Source of the DNA: Photobacterium sp. GB-56
GTDB taxonomy: Bacteria > Pseudomonadota > Gammaproteobacteria > Enterobacterales > Vibrionaceae
DNA length: 64,000 nt
Reading direction: 5' to 3'
NCBI RefSeq assembly: GCF_003026105.1
Contig: NZ_PYNW01000013.1
Span: 49,209-113,208 of the forward strand
Within the stretch, counting starts at the first letter, position 1. Each line of letters begins with the position of its first letter. The notes below the pieces were generated by a model. That model was not told the origin of the DNA. It saw nothing but the letters and a program-made list of their open reading frames with translations, and searched no databases. A program made the position numbers and the translations under genes. Shown in pieces: positions 19,172-28,993 of this stretch.

Positions 19172-20845
19172 ATGTATCAAGACTTTTTCGGGATCACTGA
19201 AGCGCCTTTTTCTATCGTCCCTAGCGCACGTTTTTTATATCTCAGTGAACGACATCGAGAAGCATTGACACATATGTTGTCAGGATTAACCGATGGTGGT
19301 GGTTTTGGTTTATTAACGGGAGAGGTGGGTACCGGTAAAACCACCGTACTACGTGCGATGATTTCCCGGTTGTCACACCAAACACAAGTTGCTGTTATTT
19401 TAAATCCAGCGTTATCTGCTCATGATTTATTAGCTGCGATTTGTGATGAGTTAGGCTTACATTATCAATCTGACGCGAGCTTTAAACAGTTAACAGATAT
19501 CATTTATCGCCACTTAATTGCGAATCATGCTGAAGGTCGACAAACATTGCTGCTGGTGGATGAAGCACAGCACCTTATGCCTGATGTATTAGAACAATTA
19601 CGCTTATTGACCAATTTAGAAACGGACAGCAGAAAATTGCTTAAGGTCGTGTTAATTGGTCAGCCTGAATTACAGCAATTATTGCAACAAGAGCGTTTAC
19701 GTCAGCTTGCTCAACGTATAACTTCTCGTTATCACCTGTTGCCCTTAACCGAAACCGAAGTGAGTGAGTATATTCACTACCGTTTAACTGCTGTCGATTG
19801 TTTATACCCTGTATTTGACGCAAGTAGCATCAAATATATTGCGAAAGCAACTCAAGGTATTCCGCGCTTAATTAATCTTGTGTGTGATAAGTCGATGCAA
19901 TTGGCTTGTCAAGCCGGCACGCATCAAGTGACTAAAACAATGGCGGTTCAAGCGTGTGAAGATATTTTAAGTTGGCAAGTCCCTGTTCAGTCAAAAGCGC
20001 GCTTAAAAGGGGCTAAAACGGCGGCATCATGGCTCCCATGGGGAGTTGCTATGGCATTATGTTCAACATTAGTGATGGGGGTATGGCATTATTGGCCATT
20101 ACCTGTCGCGCCAGTTGCATCACCGATAGCACCGAACCATTCGTCATACGCTGCGGTAAATTTGTCTGCCGTTGAGACATCGAGTGAGTTAAATAATCAG
20201 AAAATAACAACAGCCTTAAATCACCCAGAAAATACCCAAGAAAGGTTAGCGAAACTGATTGATGCGAGTCGTAAAGAGCGAACTTCGATGCAAACGTTAT
20301 ATCGTTTATGGGGCTTTGATACCGCATTAAATCAAGCAACATGTGCTACCAGTTCGCGGATCAGCTTGGCGTGTTTTAGTGGTAAAGCGACATTAGCAAA
20401 ATTAGGCTTAATTAACCGTCCCGTGATCGTAACTTTAAAAGATGGCGCGCAGAAGCCTTTTTACGCGGTGTTATACGCGATCACCGATGATCGTATTGAA
20501 TTACTCTTAGGGAAAGAGCGAATTTCGGTGACACCAAAATGGTTTGAGTCACGTTGGGATGGACAATTTAGTTTATTGTGGCGTCCACCATTAGGTGATA
20601 AAACCAGTATTCGTTTTGGACAGAATGGTCCACGCGTTGCGTGGCTTGACCAACAATTGAATGATTTTCTTGGTGAAGAGTCGCCAAGAAAAGGCTATTT
20701 TGATCAATCAATATTAGATAAATTGCGTCGTTTCCAACGTTCACAAGATTTAGCGGCTGATGGGATAGCAGGGCCAATGACACTTATGGTGCTGGATTCT
20801 GCGATGAACCTACCTGGACCAACGTTACAGCCGGAGCACAGCTAA
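19172..20845 (+). CDS. exeA: General secretion pathway ATPase ExeA/GspA
   Basis: A 557-residue membrane-anchored AAA+ ATPase. The Walker A motif GEVGTGKTT lies near residue 50 and Walker B (LLLVDEAQHL) near 128. One membrane span lies at about 287-306. The C-terminal part has a peptidoglycan-binding domain at about 485-545 (GPRVAWLDQQLNDFL, LRRFQRSQDLAADGIAG). In Aeromonas, ExeA with ExeB opens the peptidoglycan and helps assemble the ExeD/GspD secretin of the type II secretion system. It overlaps exeB by one base (TAATG). The main gsp operon is not in this window. Confidence 0.9.
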   Translation: MYQDFFGITEAPFSIVPSARFLYLSERHREALTHMLSGLTDGGGFGLLTGEVGTGKTTVLRAMISRLSHQTQVAVILNPALSAHDLLAAICDELGLHYQSDASFKQLTDIIYRHLIANHAEGRQTLLLVDEAQHLMPDVLEQLRLLTNLETDSRKLLKVVLIGQPELQQLLQQERLRQLAQRITSRYHLLPLTETEVSEYIHYRLTAVDCLYPVFDASSIKYIAKATQGIPRLINLVCDKSMQLACQAGTHQVTKTMAVQACEDILSWQVPVQSKARLKGAKTAASWLPWGVAMALCSTLVMGVWHYWPLPVAPVASPIAPNHSSYAAVNLSAVETSSELNNQKITTALNHPENTQERLAKLIDASRKERTSMQTLYRLWGFDTALNQATCATSSRISLACFSGKATLAKLGLINRPVIVTLKDGAQKPFYAVLYAITDDRIELLLGKERISVTPKWFESRWDGQFSLLWRPPLGDKTSIRFGQNGPRVAWLDQQLNDFLGEESPRKGYFDQSILDKLRRFQRSQDLAADGIAGPMTLMVLDSAMNLPGPTLQPEHS

Positions 20846-21801
20846 TGTCTCAATTGCTAGATAGTTTAAAACAATCAGATAATAAAAATACGGATCAGTC
20901 TGAACGAGAAGCGGGTCAAGGAACCGTTAAAGTTGTGCATCCAATGCGAAGTGTTAAAGCTCAGAAAATGCCAACATCATGGGCATGGCCACTTGTTATT
21001 GCATTACTTCCTGCCGCTTCAATTGTTGGATATAAGTTTTATCAGCAAGCCAAATATGAGCAGGTTCAAACAACAGCGCTGAGTGCACCGTTAAAGCAAG
21101 TACCTCAATCGCAACCCTCGACATCAACATATGATCAGCGAGTATTGCAAGCGCCAGCAGAGAGCCGTCAGGCTACTGTATTATCACCAACCAAAGACGT
21201 TGTTTTTCTGGATTATCCTCAATTGGTGACAGAGCCTCTTCCTGTTGGTGATAGCCTGTATTCAGCCGCGCCTGCTTATCAAGATTATGAAGTCGCAACG
21301 CCGACTCAATCTTATTTAGCGAATGCTTCTGCAGACAGTTATGCTGCGGTATCTAAACCTGTTGCAAAACAATCTGAAGATCAAGATCCCTATCAACTAG
21401 ATAATTTAGATCTTTCTGGATTATCACCTAAGTTAGCCGCTCAGCTTAAATCCGCGATTGTGGCAACAGATGGCGAAAGTTATCAAGACAATGAACTGGA
21501 TCGCAGTGGGGATAAAGTTGATGCTCAACCTTCAGTTAAAGCGCCTAAACAATCACAAAGTAAAGTGATCCCTATTGGCTTGCTACCAGCATCGATTCAA
21601 AACCAATTACCTAAAATGAACTTTGAGCAGCATATCTATTCGTCAGCCCCTGCTAAACGTTGGGTTAAGGTCAATGGTAAGGAATTTCATGAAGGGGACA
21701 GTATTGCGCCAGGCGTCAAATTAGCCCGTATCGAGTCACGTGATGTGGTATTAAAATTTGATGGTTACGAAATCAGTATGCCAGCATTATCAGAGTGGTA
21801 A
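20845..21801 (+). CDS. exeB: General secretion pathway protein ExeB/GspB
   Basis: A 318-residue bitopic protein. A cytoplasmic N-terminus of about 47 residues precedes one membrane span (WAWPLVIALLPAASIVGYKF). A long Gln/Ser/Pro-rich periplasmic linker follows, then a C-terminal GspB domain from about residue 245 (LPKMNFEQHIYSSAPAKRWV, ARIESRDVVLKFDGYEISMP). The family is TonB-like in topology and partners ExeA to place the type II secretin. Its start overlaps the exeA stop, and the unit ends at a strong terminator. Confidence 0.88.
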   Translation: MSQLLDSLKQSDNKNTDQSEREAGQGTVKVVHPMRSVKAQKMPTSWAWPLVIALLPAASIVGYKFYQQAKYEQVQTTALSAPLKQVPQSQPSTSTYDQRVLQAPAESRQATVLSPTKDVVFLDYPQLVTEPLPVGDSLYSAAPAYQDYEVATPTQSYLANASADSYAAVSKPVAKQSEDQDPYQLDNLDLSGLSPKLAAQLKSAIVATDGESYQDNELDRSGDKVDAQPSVKAPKQSQSKVIPIGLLPASIQNQLPKMNFEQHIYSSAPAKRWVKVNGKEFHEGDSIAPGVKLARIESRDVVLKFDGYEISMPALSEW

Positions 21802-21823
21802 ATGCACGCTAACAAGAGATAAT

Positions 21824-21850
21824 AAAAAAGGCAGCTTAGCTGCCTTTTTT
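21824..21850. terminator. Bidirectional terminator, exeB / ygiM
   Basis: Stem AAAAAAGGCAGC / GCTGCCTTTTTT with a TTA loop, between converging genes. Confidence 0.93.
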
Positions 21851-21884
21851 GATCCAGATGTCGAGACCTCTGCCTCTTTGGTCA

Positions 21885-22502
21885 TTATGCCCAACCGTTA
21901 TTACGTTTACGACGGCGTGGGATAAGGTGAGGTAGCACAAGACCAAATAATAAGCCTGCACCTGCAACAAGACCACCATAAGTGAACCACTTCATTAATA
22001 GGTCGTCTTTTTGAGTATCAATTTTTGCGCGAAGTTCACGGATTTGATCTTGAGATGAAGACAACTCGCTTTGCAGTTTATTATTGCGTGTTTCTAAATC
22101 ATTAATCTGTGTATTACGTTGAGCTAGTGTGTTTTTAAGCCCAGCGTTTTGACTATCGCTTGAAGTAAGTGCTTCAGCAAGTTTAGCCTTAACTTCTGTT
22201 AATTCAGTTTGTAGCGCAGGAACACGCTCTTTTAGGCCAATTTCGGTTGAAACAAATTTTGAATCGACCCAACCACTACGACCACGGTCATCGGTTATTT
22301 GGGTAAAGCCTGCCGCTTTATTAGAGCTTAGTAGGGTAACTTTAGTACCTGCATCAACGCTACCAATTATACGGTATTGTGTGCCGGGGCCTGAATGCAT
22401 ATAGGTAAATAGGTTGTCGGAGATATAACGAACTTGTGCCGCATTTGCAATAGGCGCAATTGCCGCACAAATAAGTAAACAAAGACTAATGAGGTGCTTC
22501 AC
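21885..22502 (-). CDS. ygiM: SH3-domain envelope protein YgiM (TIGR04211 family)
   Basis: A 205-residue envelope protein. It has an N-terminal signal peptide ending near ANAA, a bacterial SH3 domain at about 22-88 (MHSGPGTQYRIIGSV, GRSGWVDSKFV), a long coiled coil at about 92-165, one membrane span near 172-192, and a basic cytoplasmic tail RRRKRNN. The layout implies a periplasmic coiled coil with a C-terminal inner-membrane anchor; the cellular role is not firmly known. The start codon is GTG with AAGGA seven bases upstream. E. coli ygiM lies next to cca; here exeAB intervene. Confidence 0.87.
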   Translation of the reverse strand: MKHLISLCLLICAAIAPIANAAQVRYISDNLFTYMHSGPGTQYRIIGSVDAGTKVTLLSSNKAAGFTQITDDRGRSGWVDSKFVSTEIGLKERVPALQTELTEVKAKLAEALTSSDSQNAGLKNTLAQRNTQINDLETRNNKLQSELSSSQDQIRELRAKIDTQKDDLLMKWFTYGGLVAGAGLLFGLVLPHLIPRRRKRNNGWA

Positions 22503-22573
22503 AATCTGATCCTTGGGGAGTCTTGATTTTGTTAAGGTCGTTGATAGTAAGAATTTTGGCAGGAAGGTGCAAG

Positions 22574-22602
22574 AAAAGAGGGAGGCTAAGCCTCCCTCTT
22601 TT
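22574..22602. terminator. Terminator of the pit/DUF47 operon
   Basis: A near-perfect 13-base stem, AAAAGAGGGAGGC / GCCTCCCTCTTTT, with a TAA loop, just beyond the pit stop and before ygiM. Confidence 0.9.
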
Positions 22603-22618
22603 GAACCTGTGCCACTAT

Positions 22619-23887
22619 TTAACTAAATATGGCTTGCATAATGTAGAAGAAAATGACAGCAAGTAGTGCACCCGCTGGCAGAGTAACTACCCATGATGCA
22701 ACGATGTTACGAACAACACCAAGATTCAATGCTGCAATACCACGAGCAAAACCCACACCTAAAACGGCACCAACAAGTGTTTGTGTCGTTGAGATAGGTA
22801 AACCTGTACCTGATGCCAGTACAACAGTCGATGCTGTTGCAAGCTGCGCAGCAAAACCACGGCTTGGGGTTAGTTCTGTGATACCTGTGCCTACGGTAGC
22901 CATTACTTTATGACCTAGAGTTGCGAGGCCGATAACAATACCGATACCACCTAGTGGAAGGATCCACCATGCAATTTCACTTTTATTTGCAATTTGGCCA
23001 GCATGCTCAACCGTAGAAACTACAGCAGACAAAGGACCAATCGCATTAGCTACGTCATTAGAGCCGTGAGCAAATGCCATTGCACAAGCGGTTACTACCA
23101 TTAGTACGCTAAATACACTTTCAACACCGGCATAGCCATTACTATCAACAGAAGAGCCGTCGTCGGTGTATTTACGCTGAATGTATAAGTAACCTGCTAC
23201 CATCACAAGTAGTGATACAACAAGTGATGCAACCCAAGCTTCACTGGTTGTTAAATGCAAACCAACGTGCTTTAGACCTTTCTTAATTGTTACTAGTGCA
23301 ATGACCATCGCAGTAATAAACATGTAGACAGGAACAAAGCGCTTTGCATTTTTCAGTGGAGTATCAGTGTCAAAAATTAATTTTTGGGCGCTGATAAATA
23401 TTAGGTAAGCAAAAATACCTGCAATAAGAGGGGTAATTAACCAGCTACCAACAATACCTTGGATTGAATGCCAATCCACTGCATTAGTACCAACAGACAC
23501 ACACGCAAAACCGATAATTGCACCGATAATTGAGTGAGTTGTTGATACTGGCCAGCCCATATAAGAAGCGAGCAGTAGCCATGTACCAGCAGCAAGTAAC
23601 GCTGACATCATGCCGTATACCAGTACTTCAGGTTGGGCTGCATAGAGTGAGGTATCGATAACACCTTTACGGATTGTATCTGTTACTTCACCACCAGCAA
23701 GATAAGCACCTGCGAACTCAAAAATCATCGCAATGATGATTGCTTGCTTCACAGTCAGTGCTTTTGAACCTACTGAAGTACCCATGGCATTGGCAACATC
23801 ATTTGCACCAATACCAATCGCCATTAAAAGACCAAAAATAGCTGCCACTCCAATAATTAGAGTGCCGTAGTTAGCCAGGATTTCCAT
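22619..23887 (-). CDS. Pit-family inorganic phosphate permease
   Basis: A 422-residue polytopic inner-membrane transporter of the PiT family, which moves metal-phosphate complexes with protons or Na+. The two inverted-repeat signatures are clear: AIGIGANDVANAMGTSVGSKAL near residue 25 and FAHGSNDVANAIGPLSAVV near 272. SMGWPVSTTHSI-like and GLPISTTQTLVGAVLGVG segments mark the paired helices. It forms an operon with the DUF47 gene upstream (30-base gap), a pairing widely associated with phosphate uptake control. I do not name it pitA, because the length and operon resemble the low-affinity DUF47-linked group rather than E. coli PitA. Confidence 0.9.
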   Translation of the reverse strand: MEILANYGTLIIGVAAIFGLLMAIGIGANDVANAMGTSVGSKALTVKQAIIIAMIFEFAGAYLAGGEVTDTIRKGVIDTSLYAAQPEVLVYGMMSALLAAGTWLLLASYMGWPVSTTHSIIGAIIGFACVSVGTNAVDWHSIQGIVGSWLITPLIAGIFAYLIFISAQKLIFDTDTPLKNAKRFVPVYMFITAMVIALVTIKKGLKHVGLHLTTSEAWVASLVVSLLVMVAGYLYIQRKYTDDGSSVDSNGYAGVESVFSVLMVVTACAMAFAHGSNDVANAIGPLSAVVSTVEHAGQIANKSEIAWWILPLGGIGIVIGLATLGHKVMATVGTGITELTPSRGFAAQLATASTVVLASGTGLPISTTQTLVGAVLGVGFARGIAALNLGVVRNIVASWVVTLPAGALLAVIFFYIMQAIFS

Positions 23888-23917
23888 TGTAAAACCTTGT
23901 TTTGTTAATTCTCGTTA

Positions 23918-24598
23918 TTAAGAACGCGAAAGCATAATCTCTAAACGCGAGCCTACACGCTGTGCTTGATCAGCAATCGCGCCTACCCACTCGAGAATCT
24001 TATACAGGAACATGACATCCACCGGGCTGTGTTGGTCTTCGATGGACATTAATTGTTGACGTAGAACAATCTGCATAGAATCAGTATCATCTTCGATAAC
24101 ATCTAGCTGATTAATCATTTCGGCAACAAGCGTCACTTCTCTGCCTTTGAAACCAGTCTCAAGAAGCTCATCCAATTCGTTAATTACACGGCGTGCTTGA
24201 TCAGCAGCGTCTAAACATCGTTGAACGTAAGCGACAAAGTCTGGGTACATGATCGCAGGGATTTGTAGCTTACGACCTAAGACACGACCTGCGATATCTT
24301 TAGAGAGGTTAGCGAGTTTATCCTGCTGGGTTAACAGTCCTAACATATCAGTACGATCTACTGGCATGAAAAGACCACGAGGAAGCTTCAGACGGATCTC
24401 ACGCTTAAGCACATCCGCATCTTTTTCAAGTTGCGAGATCTGTTCGCGTAAAGCAGCCGCCTTTTCCCAGTCTCCAGCATTACATGCTTCAAAGAATGGG
24501 ATAAGCAAGTTACAACATTCAGTTACGCGAATAACGTGACGTTGCAGTGGTTTGATTGGGGATTTTGCAAAGAGCCCCATAATTGTATTTACTGGCAT
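23918..24598 (-). CDS. DUF47 / TIGR00153 PhoU-like phosphate transport accessory protein
   Basis: A 226-residue all-helical cytoplasmic protein of the DUF47 family, distantly related to PhoU. It begins MPVNTIMGLFAKSPIKPLQRHV and carries the acidic E/D metal-binding-like helices (EKDADVLKREIRLKLPRGLFMPVDRTD; VLGRKLQI). Such proteins are encoded with Pit permeases and in several bacteria modulate them. It is the first gene of the two-gene operon and divergent from ygiF. The ribosome site is weak. No Pho box could be identified in the 185-base upstream gap. Confidence 0.88.
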   Translation of the reverse strand: MPVNTIMGLFAKSPIKPLQRHVIRVTECCNLLIPFFEACNAGDWEKAAALREQISQLEKDADVLKREIRLKLPRGLFMPVDRTDMLGLLTQQDKLANLSKDIAGRVLGRKLQIPAIMYPDFVAYVQRCLDAADQARRVINELDELLETGFKGREVTLVAEMINQLDVIEDDTDSMQIVLRQQLMSIEDQHSPVDVMFLYKILEWVGAIADQAQRVGSRLEIMLSRS

Positions 24599-24783
24599 AG
24601 CCGATCAACCTAGAGAGCGCCCGAAAAAGGCTAAATCTTGAGCGATGGTCATTGAAGCGCGCATGTTAACGTATATATGAGTATAGTGGAACTAATTTTG
24701 ATCAAGGTTTTATCGATATTTCTGACTTGCCCTTAAGCGCAGAAGCAAATATCCTTGGATTGCCACTGTTTATAGGTATAACT

Positions 24784-26298
24784 ATGGAAACCGAGATAGA
24801 ACTGAAGTTTATCGTCTCACCAGAATTTTCTAGTCAATTATTGAACAAAATAACTGAAGCGAAAATTCTGCAGCAGAGCAGTCGAGAATTAGGCAATATT
24901 TACTTTGATACGCCAGACCAATTATTGCGTCAGCATGATATTGGCCTTCGGATACGTCGTTTTGACGATGTTTATGTACAAACATTAAAAACTGCAGGTC
25001 GGGTCGTTGCGGGTTTACACCAGCGTCCTGAATATAATGTAGAAATTGATGGTGATGCGCCCATTTTGGCTTTACATCCAGCGGATGCGTGGCCAGAAGG
25101 TTTTGATGTTGATCTCGCTCAACAGCAAATTAAACCTTTATTCTCAACCGATTTCACCCGTCAGCAATGGTTAGTCGCCATGCCGGATGGAAGCCAGATT
25201 GAATTGGCCTATGATCATGGTGATGTCCATACTAATGGTAAATCATCGCCAATTTGTGAAGTTGAGTTAGAGCTTAAATCGGGTCAAACCGATGCTTTAT
25301 TTACGCTTGCCCGTGCACTTTGTGCGGATGGTGGTATGCGATTAGGTAATTTGAGTAAAGCGGCTCGTGGCTACCGCTTAGCAGCAGATTATCAAGGTGA
25401 TACACCAAAGCCTTTAACGCTGGTGGCAACGACTGAGCAAGATACGGTTGAATCGACGTTTATTAAAACGTTAGAGCACGCATTAGAGCATTGGTTATAC
25501 CACGAACAAATTTATACTGAATCGCAAGATCAGCAAGCGTTAGTTCAAATCTCCCAATCATTAAGCTTATTGCGCCAAACCTTTGCAACGTTCGGCGGTA
25601 TTATCCCGCGTCGTGCCAGTGCTTTGTTACGCCAAGAATTACAATGGTTAGAAGGTGAGTTAGCGTGGTTAGAGGATGCCAATAGTATTCAAGCGCTAAC
25701 GGACGATAAATCTTATGTGTTGCGTAAGTTAAATGTCCGAAAATCACTACAACAGCAGTTAGATACGCGCTATGAACAGCTACCCGATAGCGAAGATATG
25801 CTGCGTTTGATGAACTCTGCACGTTATTGCGGTTTATTGCTTGATTTAAGTCGTTGGATATTAAGCCGTGGTTGGCAGCCGTTTTTAGATGATAAATCAC
25901 GCGCAAAACTTGCTGGTGCGATTAAACCTTTTGCCGATAATATCTTATCTCGTTCATGGCGTGAGCTAATGGATGCTTTTCCTGCTGAGCGCCAATTAAC
26001 CCGTTCTGATTACATTGATCAGAAACCACGTTTGCAACGAAATTTAATGTGTGGTTTATCTTTTGCTGCGCTTTACGATCCTGAATTACGTCAATCTTTC
26101 CGTATGCCATGGTTTGATTTATTGCAAGGCATTGACGACCTTTATGCCTTAGAGCCAATACGTCAGTTATTGCCGTTATTTGAAGGTGATGACTTTGTAC
26201 AAATTGAGAAATGGTTGCAGCGTCAAAATGAATCATTGATCCATGCAATGGATCAAACACGTAAGATGAGTATTGAACTCGCGCCATATTGGCCTTAA
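24784..26298 (+). CDS. ygiF: Inorganic triphosphatase YgiF (CYTH-CHAD)
   Basis: A 504-residue two-domain protein. The N-terminal CYTH tunnel domain at about residues 1-205 starts with the ExExK signature (METEIELKF), which binds the triphosphate substrate with metal. The C-terminal CHAD helical domain occupies about 225-490 and typically binds polyphosphate. E. coli YgiF hydrolyses tripolyphosphate. I start at the ATG at 24784 because the ExExK motif must be at the extreme N-terminus; an upstream in-frame start would add 19 residues. E. coli ygiF adjoins glnE, whereas here two genes lie between. Confidence 0.93.
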   Translation: METEIELKFIVSPEFSSQLLNKITEAKILQQSSRELGNIYFDTPDQLLRQHDIGLRIRRFDDVYVQTLKTAGRVVAGLHQRPEYNVEIDGDAPILALHPADAWPEGFDVDLAQQQIKPLFSTDFTRQQWLVAMPDGSQIELAYDHGDVHTNGKSSPICEVELELKSGQTDALFTLARALCADGGMRLGNLSKAARGYRLAADYQGDTPKPLTLVATTEQDTVESTFIKTLEHALEHWLYHEQIYTESQDQQALVQISQSLSLLRQTFATFGGIIPRRASALLRQELQWLEGELAWLEDANSIQALTDDKSYVLRKLNVRKSLQQQLDTRYEQLPDSEDMLRLMNSARYCGLLLDLSRWILSRGWQPFLDDKSRAKLAGAIKPFADNILSRSWRELMDAFPAERQLTRSDYIDQKPRLQRNLMCGLSFAALYDPELRQSFRMPWFDLLQGIDDLYALEPIRQLLPLFEGDDFVQIEKWLQRQNESLIHAMDQTRKMSIELAPYWP

Positions 26299-26315
26299 GT
26301 GCTAGAGAGAAAATA

Positions 26316-26342
26316 AAAGCCTTGCTCAAGCAAGGCTTTTTT
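26316..26342. terminator. Bidirectional terminator, ygiF / K+ channel gene
   Basis: Eleven-base stem AAAAGCCTTGC / GCAAGGCTTTT with a TCA loop, followed by T. Confidence 0.9.
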
Positions 26343-26364
26343 ATAGCGATATATTTTTGTTTTC

Positions 26365-27159
26365 TTAATGCTGGCTTGGTGTATTGGTGCTTTTCTCTTG
26401 TGATAGTTGATCAAGTTTTGTTTCCAAGCGATCTAATTTAGCCAGTAAGACTTGTTGATTGGCTAGCATTTCTCGCCATTCTTTTCGATGTGCTTTTTCG
26501 AGTAAGTCTTTTTCATGTTGTGGATCTGAAATGATTGAGCTTATCAAACCAGCCACCATACCAAATAAACCCACACCACAGATGATGATCCCGACAGCAA
26601 TGATTCGACCTAATGTTGTAACCGGATAATAATCGCCATAACCCACGGTTGAGATAGTGACAAATACCCACCATAGTGCATCCCCTGCAGTATGAATGTT
26701 CGCTTCAGGGACATTGCCTTCTACAAATAAGATAGAACTTGCGCCAATAGTGATAAGGACCGTCAATAATAAGAAGATCGAAGCCAAAGTGGTTTCTCGG
26801 CGATTGTTTTGTAGCTGAAAGTAAATGTGTTTACTCGAACGTAATAAGCGAATAACGCGCAGAACTTGTAAAATACGCATAAAACGTAACGGTTCGATAG
26901 CGGGAATACTGGCGATAAAATCAGGCCAGTGGTGCTTTAGGTAGGCAGCTTTACTTTCACTTCTAAATAAATCTATCAGCAGTTGGCACCAGAAAATCAG
27001 GCAGATAAAAGTGTCTATGGCAATAAAAATACGAAACGTTGGACTGTGTTTATTGAGAAAAAGTGTGCTGGTCACAATGATAAGCGAGGTGATAGAGAGA
27101 ACCAATGCCATCAAACTCATGGGATGTAGCTCATACTTTACGTCATCAATTACTTTCAT
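26365..27159 (-). CDS. Voltage-sensor-type potassium channel
   Basis: A 264-residue six-helix channel subunit. An S4-like segment RFMRILQVLRVIRLLRSSKH carries regularly spaced arginines. The pore helix and selectivity filter read ISTVGYGDYYP. A hydrophobic inner helix follows, and the C-terminal 50 residues (KEWREMLANQQVLLAKLDRLETKLDQL) should form a tetramerising coiled coil. There is no RCK/TrkA_N domain, unlike E. coli Kch. The start at 27159 (MKVIDDVKYELHP) is my choice; an upstream ATG at 27222 would add 21 residues, and neither has a strong ribosome site. It is divergent from a chemoreceptor, and the pair is inserted between ygiF and glnE. Confidence 0.87.
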   Translation of the reverse strand: MKVIDDVKYELHPMSLMALVLSITSLIIVTSTLFLNKHSPTFRIFIAIDTFICLIFWCQLLIDLFRSESKAAYLKHHWPDFIASIPAIEPLRFMRILQVLRVIRLLRSSKHIYFQLQNNRRETTLASIFLLLTVLITIGASSILFVEGNVPEANIHTAGDALWWVFVTISTVGYGDYYPVTTLGRIIAVGIIICGVGLFGMVAGLISSIISDPQHEKDLLEKAHRKEWREMLANQQVLLAKLDRLETKLDQLSQEKSTNTPSQH

Positions 27160-27289
27160 CACTAAGGTCTTTGTGGTTATTGTCGATATATTGCTATTAA
27201 GAAAGACGATAGCAAAATTCATTGATAGTTATTGTGCTTCATCTTCATTTATTTGACTTGAAAATTGAAGGGCAATAAGGAGGATCCAA

Positions 27290-28870
27290 ATGGCAACGAT
27301 GCACTTTTCATCATGGGAAAAAGGACTAACAAATATCCGTCTTGTGCCCAAATTGATCCTATTAATGGTATTTAGTACGGTACTGCTACTTGGAAAGCAG
27401 TTATGGGATGCCCAAACATTTTATTCTGCAGTCTCACAAATCCAAAAAGATCGTGCTAAAGAACAAGCGGTTTCATATTCTAATTTATTGAAAGGTAATG
27501 ATAAATCAGGTGTCGATATAGCAAAATCCTTTTTTAACCAAGTTTCTGCTCAAGACGCGTATGTTTATATCATTGATCGTAAAAGTGGCAAGGTTGTTGG
27601 GCATCCATCTGTAACGCAACTGGATCAACTCAGTGCAACAACGTCAGAAAATCAACCCTTGTCAGCTTTACTCTCTCAATTAACGATCTCTTCTCCACTA
27701 ACGTTAGATCAAGGGCGTTATGAATATGCAGAATTACTCCCCCAGCGTGATTTAGTGGTCGTGGGCTCTCAGTCAAGCCAAGTTGCTAATAACTATTACC
27801 ATCAATACTTATGGCAAATTGCATGGCAAACAGGGGTTATGATCCTTGCCTTTATGGTGCTACTACTGGGTGGTTCAAGGATAATGCTACGTCAAATTAA
27901 TTACTTAAAACTAAGTATTAAAAATTTGGCACAACGTAATTTAATTGAGCCGATTGAGATGGATTGCCGTGATGAATTTGGTGATTTAGCACGTGAGCTA
28001 GAAACCGCACGTTTTCAGTTACAGGAAGTATTGCAAGCTCAACGTACAGTGGCGAGTGAGCTTTCGAGCCTGTCCGATATTATGTCAATTAGTATGGTAG
28101 AGACGAAAGCGTCGGCACAAGAAGAGTTTGCAGAGATTGATCAATTAGCTTCTGCGATGTCAGAAATGACCTCTACGGTACAAACCGTCGCTGAACATGC
28201 AAGGCAAGCTTCTGATGCCACAGTGGGAACATCAGAGCAAGCAGCGCAAGGACAAGAGTTTGTAGGCAAAACAATGAGCACAATTAATCAGCTTTCTGGC
28301 GATATTCGTCAATCTGCTGATGCGGTTAATCAGGTCGAAGCACGCGTTGAGAAGATCAGCACAGTTATTGTGACAATCCAAAGTATTTCAGAGCAAACCA
28401 ATCTACTGGCATTGAATGCTGCGATTGAAGCTGCACGCGCAGGCGATGCTGGACGCGGTTTTGCTGTTGTTGCCGATGAAGTACGTAATTTGGCGCAACG
28501 GACACAAACTGCAACGGTTGAAATTCAAGAGATGATCAGTCAATTACAACAAAGTGCCCAGCAAGCCGTGGGTTTGATGGAGCAAAGTGTTGAAGAGGCG
28601 GCTGAAGGGGTTGACTTGGTGACCAATGCTGGGGATGAATTAGAAAAAATTGTTGCACAAGTAAAGCTAATTAATGATATGAATTTCCATATTGCCACCG
28701 CAGCAGAGCAGCAAACAACGGTTGCTGATGAGATGAACCAGAATTTAACCAATGTACGAGAGCTGGTAGAAGCGTCGGTGACAGTGGTGACTGAGCTTGC
28801 TGAAACGTCAGATACCATGCACCAACATGCTAATGATTTAGAAACAAAAATTAAGGCATTTCAGGTGTAA
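27290..28870 (+). CDS. Methyl-accepting chemotaxis protein
   Basis: A 526-residue transmembrane chemoreceptor. The first span is at about residues 18-38. A periplasmic sensor of about 140 residues follows, small enough for a single Cache-like or four-helix module. The second span is at about 180-200, then HAMP and the cytoplasmic signalling rod. The hairpin tip [26 protein letters not shown]...[17 protein letters not shown] is the CheA/CheW contact. The protein ends KIKAFQV, without the CheR/CheB-tethering pentapeptide. Start: ATG after AAGGAGGATCC. The ligand cannot be read from sequence. The only neighbour is a divergent K+ channel. Confidence 0.93.
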   Translation: MATMHFSSWEKGLTNIRLVPKLILLMVFSTVLLLGKQLWDAQTFYSAVSQIQKDRAKEQAVSYSNLLKGNDKSGVDIAKSFFNQVSAQDAYVYIIDRKSGKVVGHPSVTQLDQLSATTSENQPLSALLSQLTISSPLTLDQGRYEYAELLPQRDLVVVGSQSSQVANNYYHQYLWQIAWQTGVMILAFMVLLLGGSRIMLRQINYLKLSIKNLAQRNLIEPIEMDCRDEFGDLARELETARFQLQEVLQAQRTVASELSSLSDIMSISMVETKASAQEEFAEIDQLASAMSEMTSTVQTVAEHARQASDATVGTSEQAAQGQEFVGKTMSTINQLSGDIRQSADAVNQVEARVEKISTVIVTIQSISEQTNLLALNAAIEAARAGDAGRGFAVVADEVRNLAQRTQTATVEIQEMISQLQQSAQQAVGLMEQSVEEAAEGVDLVTNAGDELEKIVAQVKLINDMNFHIATAAEQQTTVADEMNQNLTNVRELVEASVTVVTELAETSDTMHQHANDLETKIKAFQV

Positions 28871-28915
28871 CTCATCGCCTCGTGTAATGAGATAATCAGT
28901 AATGTATAAAATTAT

Positions 28916-28943
28916 AACGCCCATCATTTGATGGGCGTTTTTC
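28916..28943 (+). terminator. Terminator of chemoreceptor gene
   Basis: Stem AACGCCCATCA / TGATGGGCGTT with a two-base loop, then five T. Confidence 0.92.
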
Positions 28944-28993
28944 TATGCTAATGTAGAAACAATTCTGTCAGATTACTTGTTCAAGGAAAGCAC

